Source of the DNA: Aeriscardovia sp040773385 | GTDB lineage: Bacteria > Actinomycetota > Actinomycetes > Actinomycetales > Bifidobacteriaceae | Assembly: GCA_040773385.1 (NCBI GenBank) | Contig: JAXGWH010000010.1 | Span: 1-38,184 of the forward strand | Direction: 5' to 3' | Length of the DNA: 38,184 bases | In this document: positions 23,504-31,336 of the stretch, one piece after another | Position numbering within the stretch: position 1 is the first letter of the stretch | Layout: each line of letters begins with the position of its first letter | The notes under the pieces: model-generated | The model's input: the letters and a program-made list of their open reading frames with translations, nothing else | Database searches by the model: none | What the model was told of the DNA's origin: nothing | Translations under genes and position numbers: made by a program

Positions 23504-24453
23504 GATTCCTCACCGGCCTCTGACCGTGCGTCGGTCTTTGGTCGCCCGCTGTTTTCCAGCACCCGGGCCAAGCGCAGGTAATCGTCGATGACGAGCGTCT
23601 CACCGCGGGCGGAGGGGTCGATGCCGGCCGCCGTGATCTGGTCGGCGGAGGCGGTCTTCTTGAGTGCCGCACGCAATGTCTTGCGCCGCTGGCCGAACGC
23701 CTTGTCGATGAGGGCGAACGTCTTCTCCCGCAATTCCTGTGGGCGTGAATCCGCCTGCGGGGTGCGCTCGAACGAGACGAGCGAGGAGTCGACGTTGGGC
23801 ACCGGCCAGAACACCGATCGTGCGACGGTGCCCGCCTTGCGCGCCGACCCGAACCAGGCGAGCTTGACGGAGGGGACGCCGTAGATCCGGCTGCCCGGGC
23901 CTGCGGTGAGACGGTCCGCTACCTCGTCCTGCACGAGAACGGTAGCGGTGGCGAGCCTTGGGAATCGGCCAAGAAGCGTCAGAAGGATAGGTGTCGCCAC
24001 GTTGTAGGGAAGATTGGAGACGAGCCGGAATGTTTCACGTGAAACATCCGTCGTGGATGCCATATCCGGCATCGCTGTGCGGAGCATCGGCGGATCAAGT
24101 TTGAGCGCGTCTGTGACGATGACCGTGAGATGACCGGAATTGCCCGGTTGGTGACGTTCGACGGTCTGTGGCAAAAGAGCGGCCAGGCGGGGATCGATCT
24201 CGACGGCCGTCACCCTCGCGCCGGTCTCCAGCAGGGCAAGGGTCAGTGAGCCGAGACCTGGTCCGACCTCGAGCACACGGTCACCGGGCCGCACGCCCGC
24301 TGTGCGCACGATGCGCCGCACCGTGGAGGGATCGATCATGAAGTTCTGGCCGAGTTTCTTTGTCGGACGGATGCCGGCCTGTGCCGCCAAGGCGTGGATG
24401 TCGTCAGCGCCCAGCAGCCCGGCGGTCCCTGTCATCGGATCCTGGTCGCCCAT
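23500..24453 (-). CDS. rsmA: 16S rRNA dimethyladenosine transferase RsmA (KsgA)
   Basis: 317-aa SAM-dependent enzyme that dimethylates two adjacent adenines in the 3' hairpin of 16S rRNA (A1518/A1519 in E. coli). Start: ATG 24453 has GGGAGGAG with 7-nt spacing; the longer in-frame reading would overlap rpf and is rejected. GQNF at 35-38, SAM motif LEVGPGLGSLT at about 61-71, catalytic NLPYN near 147, C-terminal substrate domain with FGQRRKTLRAAL. A perfect parS (24031-24046) is embedded in the coding sequence, read as DVSRETF in a loop before NLPY that varies among relatives. Follows the rpf gene as in other actinobacteria, after a 73-bp gap. Confidence 0.95.
   Translation of the reverse strand: MGDQDPMTGTAGLLGADDIHALAAQAGIRPTKKLGQNFMIDPSTVRRIVRTAGVRPGDRVLEVGPGLGSLTLALLETGARVTAVEIDPRLAALLPQTVERHQPGNSGHLTVIVTDALKLDPPMLRTAMPDMASTTDVSRETFRLVSNLPYNVATPILLTLLGRFPRLATATVLVQDEVADRLTAGPGSRIYGVPSVKLAWFGSARKAGTVARSVFWPVPNVDSSLVSFERTPQADSRPQELREKTFALIDKAFGQRRKTLRAALKKTASADQITAAGIDPSARGETLVIDDYLRLARVLENSGRPKTDARSEAGEES
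24031..24046. promoter_or_regulatory. parS site 12 (16/16), inside rsmA
   Basis: Perfect site, the farthest from the jag end in this window. None was seen between 24047 and 38184. Confidence 0.9.
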
Positions 24454-24526
24454 CTTTTCACTCCTCCCATGGTCCTTCTTCAGGCAGCCGGAGCCCGCAG
24501 GCTGCCGGCTTTGTCGCCGACGGCCA

Positions 24527-26095
24527 TCAGTACCAGTGCTGCCGCTGCCACACTGACCACGCGCCGCATGGGTTGCCATAGCGTCCGGAGATGTAGCTCA
24601 GTCCCCAGTTGACTTGGACGGCCGCGTCCGTGCGGTAGTTTGCCGGCATGTTATGCGCGCTCGGCAGTAGCTGCGGGATGCCGTAGGCGCCCGAAGGATT
24701 CTCGGCGGTATAGCGCCAGTTCGACTCATGATTCCAGAGTGTGACAAGGCAGCCGAACTGGTCGTCGCCCCAGCCGTACTGGTCGCGCGCGGCGATCCGT
24801 GCGTAGGCCTGTGCCTGTGCCGGGGTGAGGCCGCCGCCTGTGGTCGGTTGGGTGGGCTGTGTCGGTTGGACGGGTTTGCTCGGTTGCGTCGGAGTGGTCG
24901 AGGGCGTCTGGCCTTGGCCGGAGTTGCCGGTTGTGCCGCCGCCCTGGCTCTGGCCGCTGTTGCCGCCCGTGTTTGCGGAACTCTGGCCACTACCCTGTCC
25001 GGACTGCCCGGACTGTGAACCGCTGTTCGCAGAGCTACTGTTTGACGTACTGGAAAAGGAGTCGCCAGAGCCGGAGGACGAGCCGCCTGATCCTGATGAG
25101 GATGATGTGGAGGAACCGGAGCCGGAGGAGTTGTCCCCAGTGCCGCTTCCTGTCGACGGCTCAGGGTCAGGCTGCTTCGTTCCCACGGCCACCACGCGCT
25201 CGACAGGCTGCGAGGTGGTGGTAGAGGAGAGGATCTGCTCGGAGGTGACGCTTCCGTCGACGAGCGTCTGGCGCACCGTCTGGGACTTTGTGCCGTCTTT
25301 TCCCTCGGCGACCACCTTGGTGGTCCCGGCGGCGAGGTTCGGATCCTCCACCTGCGAGGTCGAATAGGGGATGCTCACGGTGCGGGCGATCGTCCTGTAT
25401 TTCACGCGCTGAACGGTCAGGACCGTCTGCCCGTTCTCCACCGACACGCTCACACGGTCATTTTTGCCCAGTGTGATGCCCTTGGAGTCAAGGATGGAGG
25501 CGGCGGTCAGCCTTCCGTCCGGTGCGACGGATTCCTTGCCGTCCCAGCGCACGAGCACCGGGCCGTCACGGTTGATGGAGATCCCCCCGGTGAGCCGGTT
25601 GTACACGTTGGTGATGTTGACGGTGAGCTTCGCGGCGTCCTTGCGCGATGAATCGTAGAACGAGGCGATCTTCGCCGCTGAATCCGTTGTCGTCCAATAG
25701 GGCACGAGGACCCCGTCGATGGAAAGGGTGAGCTGGTAAGCCTGCCGGACTTTCACCGTGGCGCCGTCGGTGAGCCACTGGCCGCTCGTACTGGTGACCT
25801 GGTCATGTGTGCGGACCTTCACCCCCTGCTCCGCGAGGAAGGCGGGCACGGAGGAGGCGTACGTGATGATTTCTTTTTTCTGTCCGTTGATCTCAAGCGC
25901 GACCGCTTTGCGCGTGGTGAGGAAGAATCCGGCCAGGCAGACCGCGAGCGTGAGGAGCATGCTGACCAGTACACGCAGACGGCGGCGGCGAACGAAGGTG
26001 CGCGGGTTCCACGAGCCGTGTCGGTGACGGTCGTCACCCCCGTCATGCCGGGCACCTGAGGAATCGGGAGAAAAAGCGGACGACAGAGGACTCAT
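24527..26095 (-). CDS. RpfB-like muralytic protein (DUF348-G5-lytic domain)
   Basis: 522 aa. Basic cytosolic start, then a signal/anchor helix (about 40-66, VLVSMLLTLAVCLAGFFL). DUF348-type beta-grasp repeats follow (LEINGQKKEIITYASSVPAFLAEQG, LTLSIDGVLVPYWTT and a third from VLVRWDGKESVAPDG), then a G5 domain ending near SQPVERVVAVGTK. A Gly/Ser/Gln/Pro-rich linker of about 100 residues leads to a C-terminal lysozyme-like domain. There WNHESNWRYTAENPSGAYGIPQLL carries the catalytic Glu, and QVNWGLSYISGRYGNPCGAW is like transglycosylase/aggregation-promoting-factor tails. Expected to cut peptidoglycan outside the cell, as resuscitation-promoting factors do. The ATG overlaps the SGNH stop (ATGA). 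Confidence 0.88.
   Translation of the reverse strand: MSPLSSAFSPDSSGARHDGGDDRHRHGSWNPRTFVRRRRLRVLVSMLLTLAVCLAGFFLTTRKAVALEINGQKKEIITYASSVPAFLAEQGVKVRTHDQVTSTSGQWLTDGATVKVRQAYQLTLSIDGVLVPYWTTTDSAAKIASFYDSSRKDAAKLTVNITNVYNRLTGGISINRDGPVLVRWDGKESVAPDGRLTAASILDSKGITLGKNDRVSVSVENGQTVLTVQRVKYRTIARTVSIPYSTSQVEDPNLAAGTTKVVAEGKDGTKSQTVRQTLVDGSVTSEQILSSTTTSQPVERVVAVGTKQPDPEPSTGSGTGDNSSGSGSSTSSSSGSGGSSSGSGDSFSSTSNSSSANSGSQSGQSGQGSGQSSANTGGNSGQSQGGGTTGNSGQGQTPSTTPTQPSKPVQPTQPTQPTTGGGLTPAQAQAYARIAARDQYGWGDDQFGCLVTLWNHESNWRYTAENPSGAYGIPQLLPSAHNMPANYRTDAAVQVNWGLSYISGRYGNPCGAWSVWQRQHWY
26024..26037. other. GTGAC-N4-GTCAC palindrome 5 (in rpf-like gene)
   Basis: GTGACGGTCGTCAC; arms perfect, core differs from the other copies and no A-tract is present. 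Confidence 0.4.
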
Positions 26096-27363
26096 TCCTG
26101 CTCCTCGGATGATGATCGGTCGGACGATGGTTGCCCGACCGACGCCGGGCCGGTCGCCGTCTCATCGCCATCTGAATCTGACGGCCCGTCTGCCGACGGT
26201 TCCTCCGGCTCTCCGAACTCGCCCATCGGCGTGCGCGGGTGCTCGATCCCCTCACGCAACGCCGCCAGCTGGTCCGGCGCCGCATGCAGCGAGCGGATCT
26301 CCTCGTCCGACAGCCAGCCCTCCGCGCTTGGGCCGTAAGGGTGCGGTGCCGCAGGGCGCCCCTGCAGGAGCGCCGAGCCCGGATGCGGAGCCGAGGGCGG
26401 CATCACGATCAGATCCGGCCGCTTGCCCGTGCGCCCGTCGCCCGAGCTCGTGCCCGTGAGCCTCCTGCCGACCCACGGCACCGCGTACTCGCGCAGCCAC
26501 TTGCGGGAGGTCGACATCTTGTCGGTGCGTGTGACGAGCCGCCCCGGCAACGGTCGCGAGAGTTCCCCGCCCGCCCAGGCGGGATCCGGATCGAGCCCCA
26601 GGCCGACCAGCGCCATCTGCGCGATCCTCTCGTGCCCCTCCGAGCTGGGATGGATCCCGTCCTGGCTCCACAGGCGCGGGTCGCTCATCGGCGTGTATGC
26701 CCACGTGTCCACCACATAAAAATCAAGCTCATCGGCCAGCGACTTGACGCGCACGTTGTAATCAGCCATCTTTTTTCGCGCAAACTCAAGGCGCTCGCCG
26801 GGCTGGGCGGCCAGCAGAAAGATGACGTCCGCTCCGGTGCGACGGATCCGGCGGACGCCGTATTCGATATAGCGCAGCACACGGCTGATGCTCACGCCCG
26901 GCCGGAGGACGTCGTTGCCGCCGCCGTCCATGAGCACGAGATCGGGGTGCAGATCGAGGGCTTCCGGCACCTCGGTCGAGACAATATAGTCGATGAGCTT
27001 GCCGCGCACGGCGAGGTTCGCGTACAGCACCGGGGAAAGACCCGCGTCGGCGCGACGGCGCGAGAGGTGCCCGGCGAGACGGTCGCCCCATCCGAAGAAT
27101 GGTGTGGTGGCGGCCTCCTGCTGGTTTTCGAACCTCCGCCAGTCAACGGTGGGGTCGATGCCGTCCCACATGCCCTCATCCACCGAGTCGCCGATGCCTA
27201 CCACGCGGTGCCATTTGGCCAGATGGGGGATGACAAGCCGTGCCGGCAGATCGGAGAGGCTGTGGCCAAACGGTCGGGAGGCGACGGCCTCCTCGATGGC
27301 GGTCTGTCCCGCCTTCTGCGCGTCTGCTTTGTGCGCGCGTGCGGTGTTCGCTGTGGTGCTCAT
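26092..27363 (-). CDS. SGNH/GDSL hydrolase
   Basis: 423 aa esterase/lipase-type hydrolase. Catalytic blocks are all visible: GDS (58-60, nucleophile Ser60) in GIGDSVDEG, the block II glycine in AVRG (118-121), GGGND (147-151, oxyanion Asn150) and DGIHPS with Asp235 and His238. No signal peptide, so it is probably cytosolic. From about residue 290 a basic/Pro-rich and then acidic Ser-rich tail extends beyond the usual fold. The ATG at 27363 has a GGAGG only 1 nt away, too close to act as ribosome-binding site; TACTAT lies 7 nt upstream, suggesting a leaderless transcript. First gene of the SGNH-rpf-rsmA-tetR operon. Substrate unknown; acyl groups on wall or lipid are plausible. Confidence 0.88.
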   Translation of the reverse strand: MSTTANTARAHKADAQKAGQTAIEEAVASRPFGHSLSDLPARLVIPHLAKWHRVVGIGDSVDEGMWDGIDPTVDWRRFENQQEAATTPFFGWGDRLAGHLSRRRADAGLSPVLYANLAVRGKLIDYIVSTEVPEALDLHPDLVLMDGGGNDVLRPGVSISRVLRYIEYGVRRIRRTGADVIFLLAAQPGERLEFARKKMADYNVRVKSLADELDFYVVDTWAYTPMSDPRLWSQDGIHPSSEGHERIAQMALVGLGLDPDPAWAGGELSRPLPGRLVTRTDKMSTSRKWLREYAVPWVGRRLTGTSSGDGRTGKRPDLIVMPPSAPHPGSALLQGRPAAPHPYGPSAEGWLSDEEIRSLHAAPDQLAALREGIEHPRTPMGEFGEPEEPSADGPSDSDGDETATGPASVGQPSSDRSSSEEQE

Positions 27364-27370
27364 GCCTCCA

Positions 27371-27376
27371 ATAGTA
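27371..27376 (-). promoter_or_regulatory. Putative -10 of leaderless SGNH-rpf-rsmA-tetR operon
   Basis: TACTAT on the minus strand, 7 nt from the ATG at 27363. Confidence 0.5.
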
Positions 27377-27412
27377 GGGGACGGCCGCCTCCCCAAGAGG
27401 GTTTCGGACAAA

Positions 27413-27421
27413 TGTGGATAA
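27413..27421 (-). promoter_or_regulatory. Perfect DnaA box upstream of the SGNH-rpf operon
   Basis: TTATCCACA on the minus strand, about 37 bp upstream of the putative -10 of the operon. Confidence 0.5.
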
Positions 27422-27440
27422 CTGGGAAAGGCGACCGCGA

Positions 27441-27481
27441 AACAAAAACCCGCGGACGGCCGGTAAAACCGTTCCGCGGGT
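27441..27481 (-). terminator. Rho-independent terminator of tRNA-Thr
   Basis: On the minus strand a long stem (ACCCGCGGAACGG paired with CCGTCCGCGGGT, one bulge) is followed by TTTTTGTTT. It lies 18 nt after the tRNA 3' end. Confidence 0.85.
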
Positions 27482-27498
27482 GCGGGACAGAGCCTCAG

Positions 27499-27572
27499 AG
27501 CCTCCTGTCGGATCCGAACCGACGACCTCCTGTTTACAAGACAGGTGCTCTAGCCAGCTGAGCTAAGGAGGC
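27499..27572 (-). tRNA. tRNA-Thr (anticodon UGU)
   Basis: Minus-strand cloverleaf of 74 nt: acceptor stem GCCTCCT pairing with AGGAGGC, D arm GCTC...GAGC, anticodon stem CCTGT/ACAGG with loop CTTGTAA (anticodon TGT), variable loop AGGTC, T arm GTCGG/CCGAC with TTCGGAT loop. No CCA is encoded. Followed by its own terminator. Confidence 0.95.
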
Positions 27573-27650
27573 GTACCCGCCCATCATAGCCGACTGGCGG
27601 CCTGTTTCTTTGGCTCGGTCGCCGGGATGCTGTCAGTTGACGAGAAACTG

Positions 27651-28604
27651 TCAGTCGCCGGGCAGCTTGGCGGAGGTGCCGAGCTTGGGCAGTGTGCCCG
27701 CCTTCCCCACGGAGCCTTGGTCCAGCCCGATGGCCCCGAGCAGCTGGCTGACGCCCGAATCGCCGGTCTGCAGGTCATCGAGGTACGTGTTGTTGACGAG
27801 CACGGTCGGCGTGGTCATCTTGCCCTTGTATTCGCCGGATGGATGCTGTGTGCGCGTGGTGAGCGGCACGTAGACGCGCATCGCCTTGATCCAGTCGGTG
27901 TAGGTGCCCTTGACGGACGCCTGGGCCACGGCGTGCGAGACGCCGCCCTTCTCCAGCTGCGCGGCGATCTTGGCGTTCGAGGCGGGCTTGTAGTTGTACG
28001 CCTCCTGGGGCTGGAAGTCCTCCTCATACATGGCCTGGATGGCGGAGAAGAGATGCTGCGGCTCATGCTGGGCCACGTAGGCCATCGCCGAGGCGGAGCG
28101 GGTGGAGTACTGGTCGGTGGAGGAGGCGTCGAGGAAGCCCATCGGGAACAGCTCGAGGTTGACCTGCCCGGCCTCATACATCTTGGAGAGCGTGCTGTCC
28201 ACGGAACGCTCGTAGGTGCCGCACGCCGGGCACATGAAGTCCATGTAGAGCGTGATGGTCGGCACATTCTTGATCGGCTTGTTGATGCCGTTCTTGGAGA
28301 TGAGATAGCCCCAGTTGCCGTCCAGATTGGTGGGCTTCGTCTCCACCTTCTCCACATTCGCCTTCGCCTGGCTGAGCGTGACGCTCTGCGAGGAGGAGGA
28401 TGCAGGATGGTTGGCGCGCCAGACGGAGACGCCGATGAGCACCGCGGCGAGCAGGACGATGATGACGACGACCGCGCCGATGATGGTCGCGTGCCGCTGG
28501 TCCTTCGCCATCTGTTCCTGGCGGGCCTTCTCGAGCGCCGCCGCGCGGTTGCGACGGGTGACGGCTGGCCGCTTCTGCGGTCCTGACGCATTGGTCTGTG
28601 CCAT
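27651..28604 (-). CDS. Membrane-anchored DsbA-family thiol oxidoreductase
   Basis: 317 aa. Start ATG 28604 with a GAGGAGC ribosome-binding sequence. Basic cytosolic N-terminus (1-38), membrane helix at about 39-62 (ATIIGAVVVIIVLLAAVLIGV), extracellular thioredoxin-fold domain with redox motif CPAC at 125-128 (MDFMCPACGTYE) and the cis-Pro region (TTPTVLVNN) near residue 265. Expected to form disulfides in exported proteins, or to pair with a VKOR/DsbB partner, none of which lies in this window. The nearby RpfB-like protein has paired cysteines near its C-terminus and could be a client, which is inference. Confidence 0.9.
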   Translation of the reverse strand: MAQTNASGPQKRPAVTRRNRAAALEKARQEQMAKDQRHATIIGAVVVIIVLLAAVLIGVSVWRANHPASSSSQSVTLSQAKANVEKVETKPTNLDGNWGYLISKNGINKPIKNVPTITLYMDFMCPACGTYERSVDSTLSKMYEAGQVNLELFPMGFLDASSTDQYSTRSASAMAYVAQHEPQHLFSAIQAMYEEDFQPQEAYNYKPASNAKIAAQLEKGGVSHAVAQASVKGTYTDWIKAMRVYVPLTTRTQHPSGEYKGKMTTPTVLVNNTYLDDLQTGDSGVSQLLGAIGLDQGSVGKAGTLPKLGTSAKLPGD

Positions 28605-28778
28605 GGTGCTCCTCAGTCAGTGGGTCGTGCGTCCGGGATGCGCGCCCCGGATTCGCCGCGTCTTGCGCGGTGCATTGTCTGTCGGTGATGTCTGTTCTGT
28701 CATCCTATGGTCGCGCCTCGTCTGGTCCGGTCATGCGCATCAGAAAAATCGCTGACAGCGTGGCGAGGGCGGCGTGCC

Positions 28779-30197
28779 TCACAGGACGTCGGTGCCTGTC
28801 ACGAGGGGTGTCCAATCCACGGGAGAGGACAGATGGATCGCGGCAAGAATGACCGCGGTCACAAAGAGGGCGAGCAGGATGAGGCCGAGGACCTCCCCGC
28901 CGTGACGACGGCGGTAGACCTCTCGGGGCGAGCCGTAGCCCATGTCCCCGCCGTAGGGCTGGTAGCCGGACGGATACGTGACGCCGTCCGTGGGCACGGT
29001 CTGGAGCGGCGCGACGAGCCGGCTCGTGCGTCCCGCGATGCGGCACAGACCGCGGTGTAGGGCGAGCCAGAGCACCGAGAGCCCCAGACGTGTCGGGCGG
29101 GTCCTGCCGCCCTGGAAGAACACCACGGCGCAGGCCCCCGCCCCGGCCAGACCGAGCAGGAGCGCCCCCGGGCCGATGCCGTCACCGGCGATGAGCGGTA
29201 TCGAGACGGACTGCGCCGGCAGGGTGATCACCAGGGGTGTGGAAGGCAGGCCGAACAGGCCGACCGCGAGCAGGTCGGCAACGGCGAGGAAGACGAGCCA
29301 GAGGGCGAGCATGCCCATTGCCGCAGGCAGTGCCTGCAGCAGATACAGCGGTGCGCGCAGCCCTTCCCGTGCGCCGTCGCCGTTGCGACGGAACCCGCCG
29401 CGCGACTGCTCGCGCCGATACTGGCTGATCACACTGCGCCCCCGTGCGCCGAGCAGCCAGACGATGACAGCCGCGCTGATCGCCGCCGTCATGGGCAGTG
29501 ACGCCGCGAGCAGGCCGAGCAGCGCGCACAGGAGGATCCCCGCAGGGACCGGCCCGGCCGTCTTCGGTGGTTTCTGGGCGGTCTGTTCCTCCTGCCTTTC
29601 CTGCGTCCCGGCAGGCGTGGGGATGACCACCGCGCTGCGGACAGGAGGCTGCGCGGCAAGTTGGTTTTGTTGCCGTTGCGGCTGCGGCACCGGTTGCTGG
29701 ACGGCCGTCTGCCCGGCCGCCGGCTGCTGTGGCAGGGGTGGTCGTACGGCCGTCGCGGGGGCTGCCGGGTATGACGGCCCGGCGGATTGCGCTGGTTGCT
29801 GCGGGATGTCCTGTTGCGGGATGGTCTGCGAGGTCATCGTGGCAGGGGAGGCGGAAAAATGACCCGGGTCACTGATTGGATCGCCGGCCGTGCCACTGAT
29901 CGCACCGGTCGGCATGGCGCGTGTCGGGGCGACAGGCGCCGACACCGCGATCGTCGGGGCGTCCTGCGGCAGGAGTGTCTGCGTTTCCTCCGCCGCGGCG
30001 GCCACGGTCTCTCCCGTCCTGGCGGCCGCTGCCGTGGCGGCCGTCCCCGCCGTGCCGATGACGACCCGAGCCTGGCGGATCGCCTCCTCCTGGCTCCGCG
30101 CCGCCCTCAGAAGGATCGCGTCGTCGCCGGAATCATGCCGCCACTCGCGGCGTGGTGAGTCCGGGTCCGTCCGTCCGGCGTCGTCCTGCATGCTCAT
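28779..30197 (-). CDS. Multi-spanning membrane protein coupled to Ser/Thr kinase
   Basis: 472 aa, not recognised as a known family. The ATG at 30197 overlaps the kinase stop as ATGA, so the two are co-translated. The N-terminal half (1-210) is a cytosolic Ala/Pro/Gln/Thr-rich disordered region with many Thr residues, a plausible substrate for the adjoining kinase. The second half has hydrophobic segments: a pair at about 215-255 (AGILLCALLGLLAASLP, ISAAVIVWLLG), more at about 290-385 (LGLAGAGACAVVFF among them), and a last helix near 445-465 (VLGLILLALFVTAVILAAIHL). Function unknown; kinase-regulated envelope protein is inference from context. Confidence 0.8.
   Translation of the reverse strand: MSMQDDAGRTDPDSPRREWRHDSGDDAILLRAARSQEEAIRQARVVIGTAGTAATAAAARTGETVAAAAEETQTLLPQDAPTIAVSAPVAPTRAMPTGAISGTAGDPISDPGHFSASPATMTSQTIPQQDIPQQPAQSAGPSYPAAPATAVRPPLPQQPAAGQTAVQQPVPQPQRQQNQLAAQPPVRSAVVIPTPAGTQERQEEQTAQKPPKTAGPVPAGILLCALLGLLAASLPMTAAISAAVIVWLLGARGRSVISQYRREQSRGGFRRNGDGAREGLRAPLYLLQALPAAMGMLALWLVFLAVADLLAVGLFGLPSTPLVITLPAQSVSIPLIAGDGIGPGALLLGLAGAGACAVVFFQGGRTRPTRLGLSVLWLALHRGLCRIAGRTSRLVAPLQTVPTDGVTYPSGYQPYGGDMGYGSPREVYRRRHGGEVLGLILLALFVTAVILAAIHLSSPVDWTPLVTGTDVL
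29859..29872. other. GTGAC-N4-GTCAC-like palindrome 6
   Basis: ATGACCCGGGTCAC, one mismatch at the first base, at the end of an A5 tract; inside the membrane-protein gene. Confidence 0.5.
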
Positions 30198-31039
30198 TGT
30201 GCCGCCTCGTCCGCGCGGATCGCCTCCAGCAGCCGGGTGAGCGGGATCCGCTTCGCCCTCGACGGGGAGAGCACCCGCCGGAACGCCTCCGCCGTGTGTG
30301 CCGGCAGACCGCGCAGATCCGCGCTTCCCGCCGCCTCGCGCTGCAGGACCGTCATGATCGGCGATGTGCCGAACACCGGCCGTCCCACCGCCGCGAACGC
30401 CAGGACCGAGCCGAGCGACCACCAATCGCTCTGCGCGTCCGACTCGGCACCCTCCACCACCTCAGGCGCGATGAAGCCCGGCGTGCCCATCACCAGGCCC
30501 GTCTGCGTCATATGGCTCTCGCCCTGTTCCATGGCGATGCCGAAATCCACGAGGATCGGCCCGGACGCGGAGATCATGATGTTCGTCGGCTTGATATCCC
30601 GGTGCACCACACCCGCCTCGTGTACGGCCTGCACCGCGCTCGCGAGCTTTTCGGTGAGCAGCTCGAGGTCCTCGCCCTCATAGCGGCCGTTGTCCTCCAC
30701 GTCGTCGCGCAGGTTCTCGCCCTCGATGCGCTCGGTGACGATGAAGGCGAGCGCGTCGTCAAGCTCCATGTCGACGATCGAGGCCACGCCCGGATGCCGG
30801 ATCTTCGAGAGGGCGAGCGCCTCGCGCCGCAGACGACGCCGCTCCCGTTCCTCCTCGTTCTGCTGTTGCGGTGTGACGGGCGTGCCCCCGCGCAGCAGTT
30901 TCATGGCGAAGAGATGGCCCTCCTCGTCGCGCACGGTCCACACGGTGCCCATCCCCCCGCCGCCCAGGGGGGCGACGAGCGTGTAGCCGCCGACCACCTG
31001 TCCGGGCTGGAGGCTGTAAAGGGATCCGGATTCTGCCAT
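30194..31039 (-). CDS. Serine/threonine protein kinase
   Basis: 281-aa Hanks-type kinase, kinase domain only (no PASTA repeats or membrane helix). Gly loop GGGGMG at 26-31, ATP-lysine K47 in AMKLL, catalytic loop HRDIKPTN at 146-153 (Asp148, Asn153), DFG at 165-167, and the activation segment ending in GTPGFIAPE with Thr residues available for autophosphorylation. All catalytic residues are present, so it should be active, in contrast to the MurJ-linked pseudokinase. Likely cytosolic, perhaps held at the membrane by the overlapping downstream membrane protein. ATG 31039 has AGGGGGT immediately before it and CACAAT 7 nt upstream, consistent with a leaderless transcript. Confidence 0.93.
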   Translation of the reverse strand: MAESGSLYSLQPGQVVGGYTLVAPLGGGGMGTVWTVRDEEGHLFAMKLLRGGTPVTPQQQNEEERERRRLRREALALSKIRHPGVASIVDMELDDALAFIVTERIEGENLRDDVEDNGRYEGEDLELLTEKLASAVQAVHEAGVVHRDIKPTNIMISASGPILVDFGIAMEQGESHMTQTGLVMGTPGFIAPEVVEGAESDAQSDWWSLGSVLAFAAVGRPVFGTSPIMTVLQREAAGSADLRGLPAHTAEAFRRVLSPSRAKRIPLTRLLEAIRADEAAQ

Positions 31040-31046
31040 ACCCCCT

Positions 31047-31052
31047 ATTGTG
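31047..31052 (-). promoter_or_regulatory. Putative -10 of leaderless kinase gene
   Basis: CACAAT on the minus strand, 7 nt from ATG 31039; weaker match than the others. Confidence 0.3.
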
Positions 31053-31130
31053 CATTCGCCCCGGTCTTTGTCCGTGTGTCCCGGATCCGGCAAAAACCGG
31101 CGTCAGAAATGCCGCAAAATCATCCCGGGG

Positions 31131-31161
31131 CTGACAGGGGGCGGCCGTTCTGTGGTAGGCT
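31131..31161 (+). promoter_or_regulatory. Candidate promoter of the sugar ABC ATPase gene
   Basis: CTGACA (31131-31136) and TAGGCT (31156-31161) with a 19-bp spacer, giving a leader of about 170 nt before ATG 31337. The leader has no ORF and could hold a regulatory RNA structure. Confidence 0.35.
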
Positions 31162-31336
31162 GGGCGAAGGCTCAACGAAGAGTCGTGAGATTTTTCAGCG
31201 GGCCGGTGCAGTTTTGGCATTGATAGGAAGATGTGGAGTGTCTCCGGGTCTTCGCTGTTTGTGCGATTGCTGTGAACCAAAGACAACTTTCACTACGGAT
31301 CGTTCGGCACGTACCTGCCGATGGAAGGAATTGATA

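Noticed and set aside
30152..31336. Long upstream in-frame extension of the sugar ABC ATPase gene
   Set aside because: It runs antisense through the Ser/Thr kinase gene; a good ribosome-binding site and the family start are at 31337.
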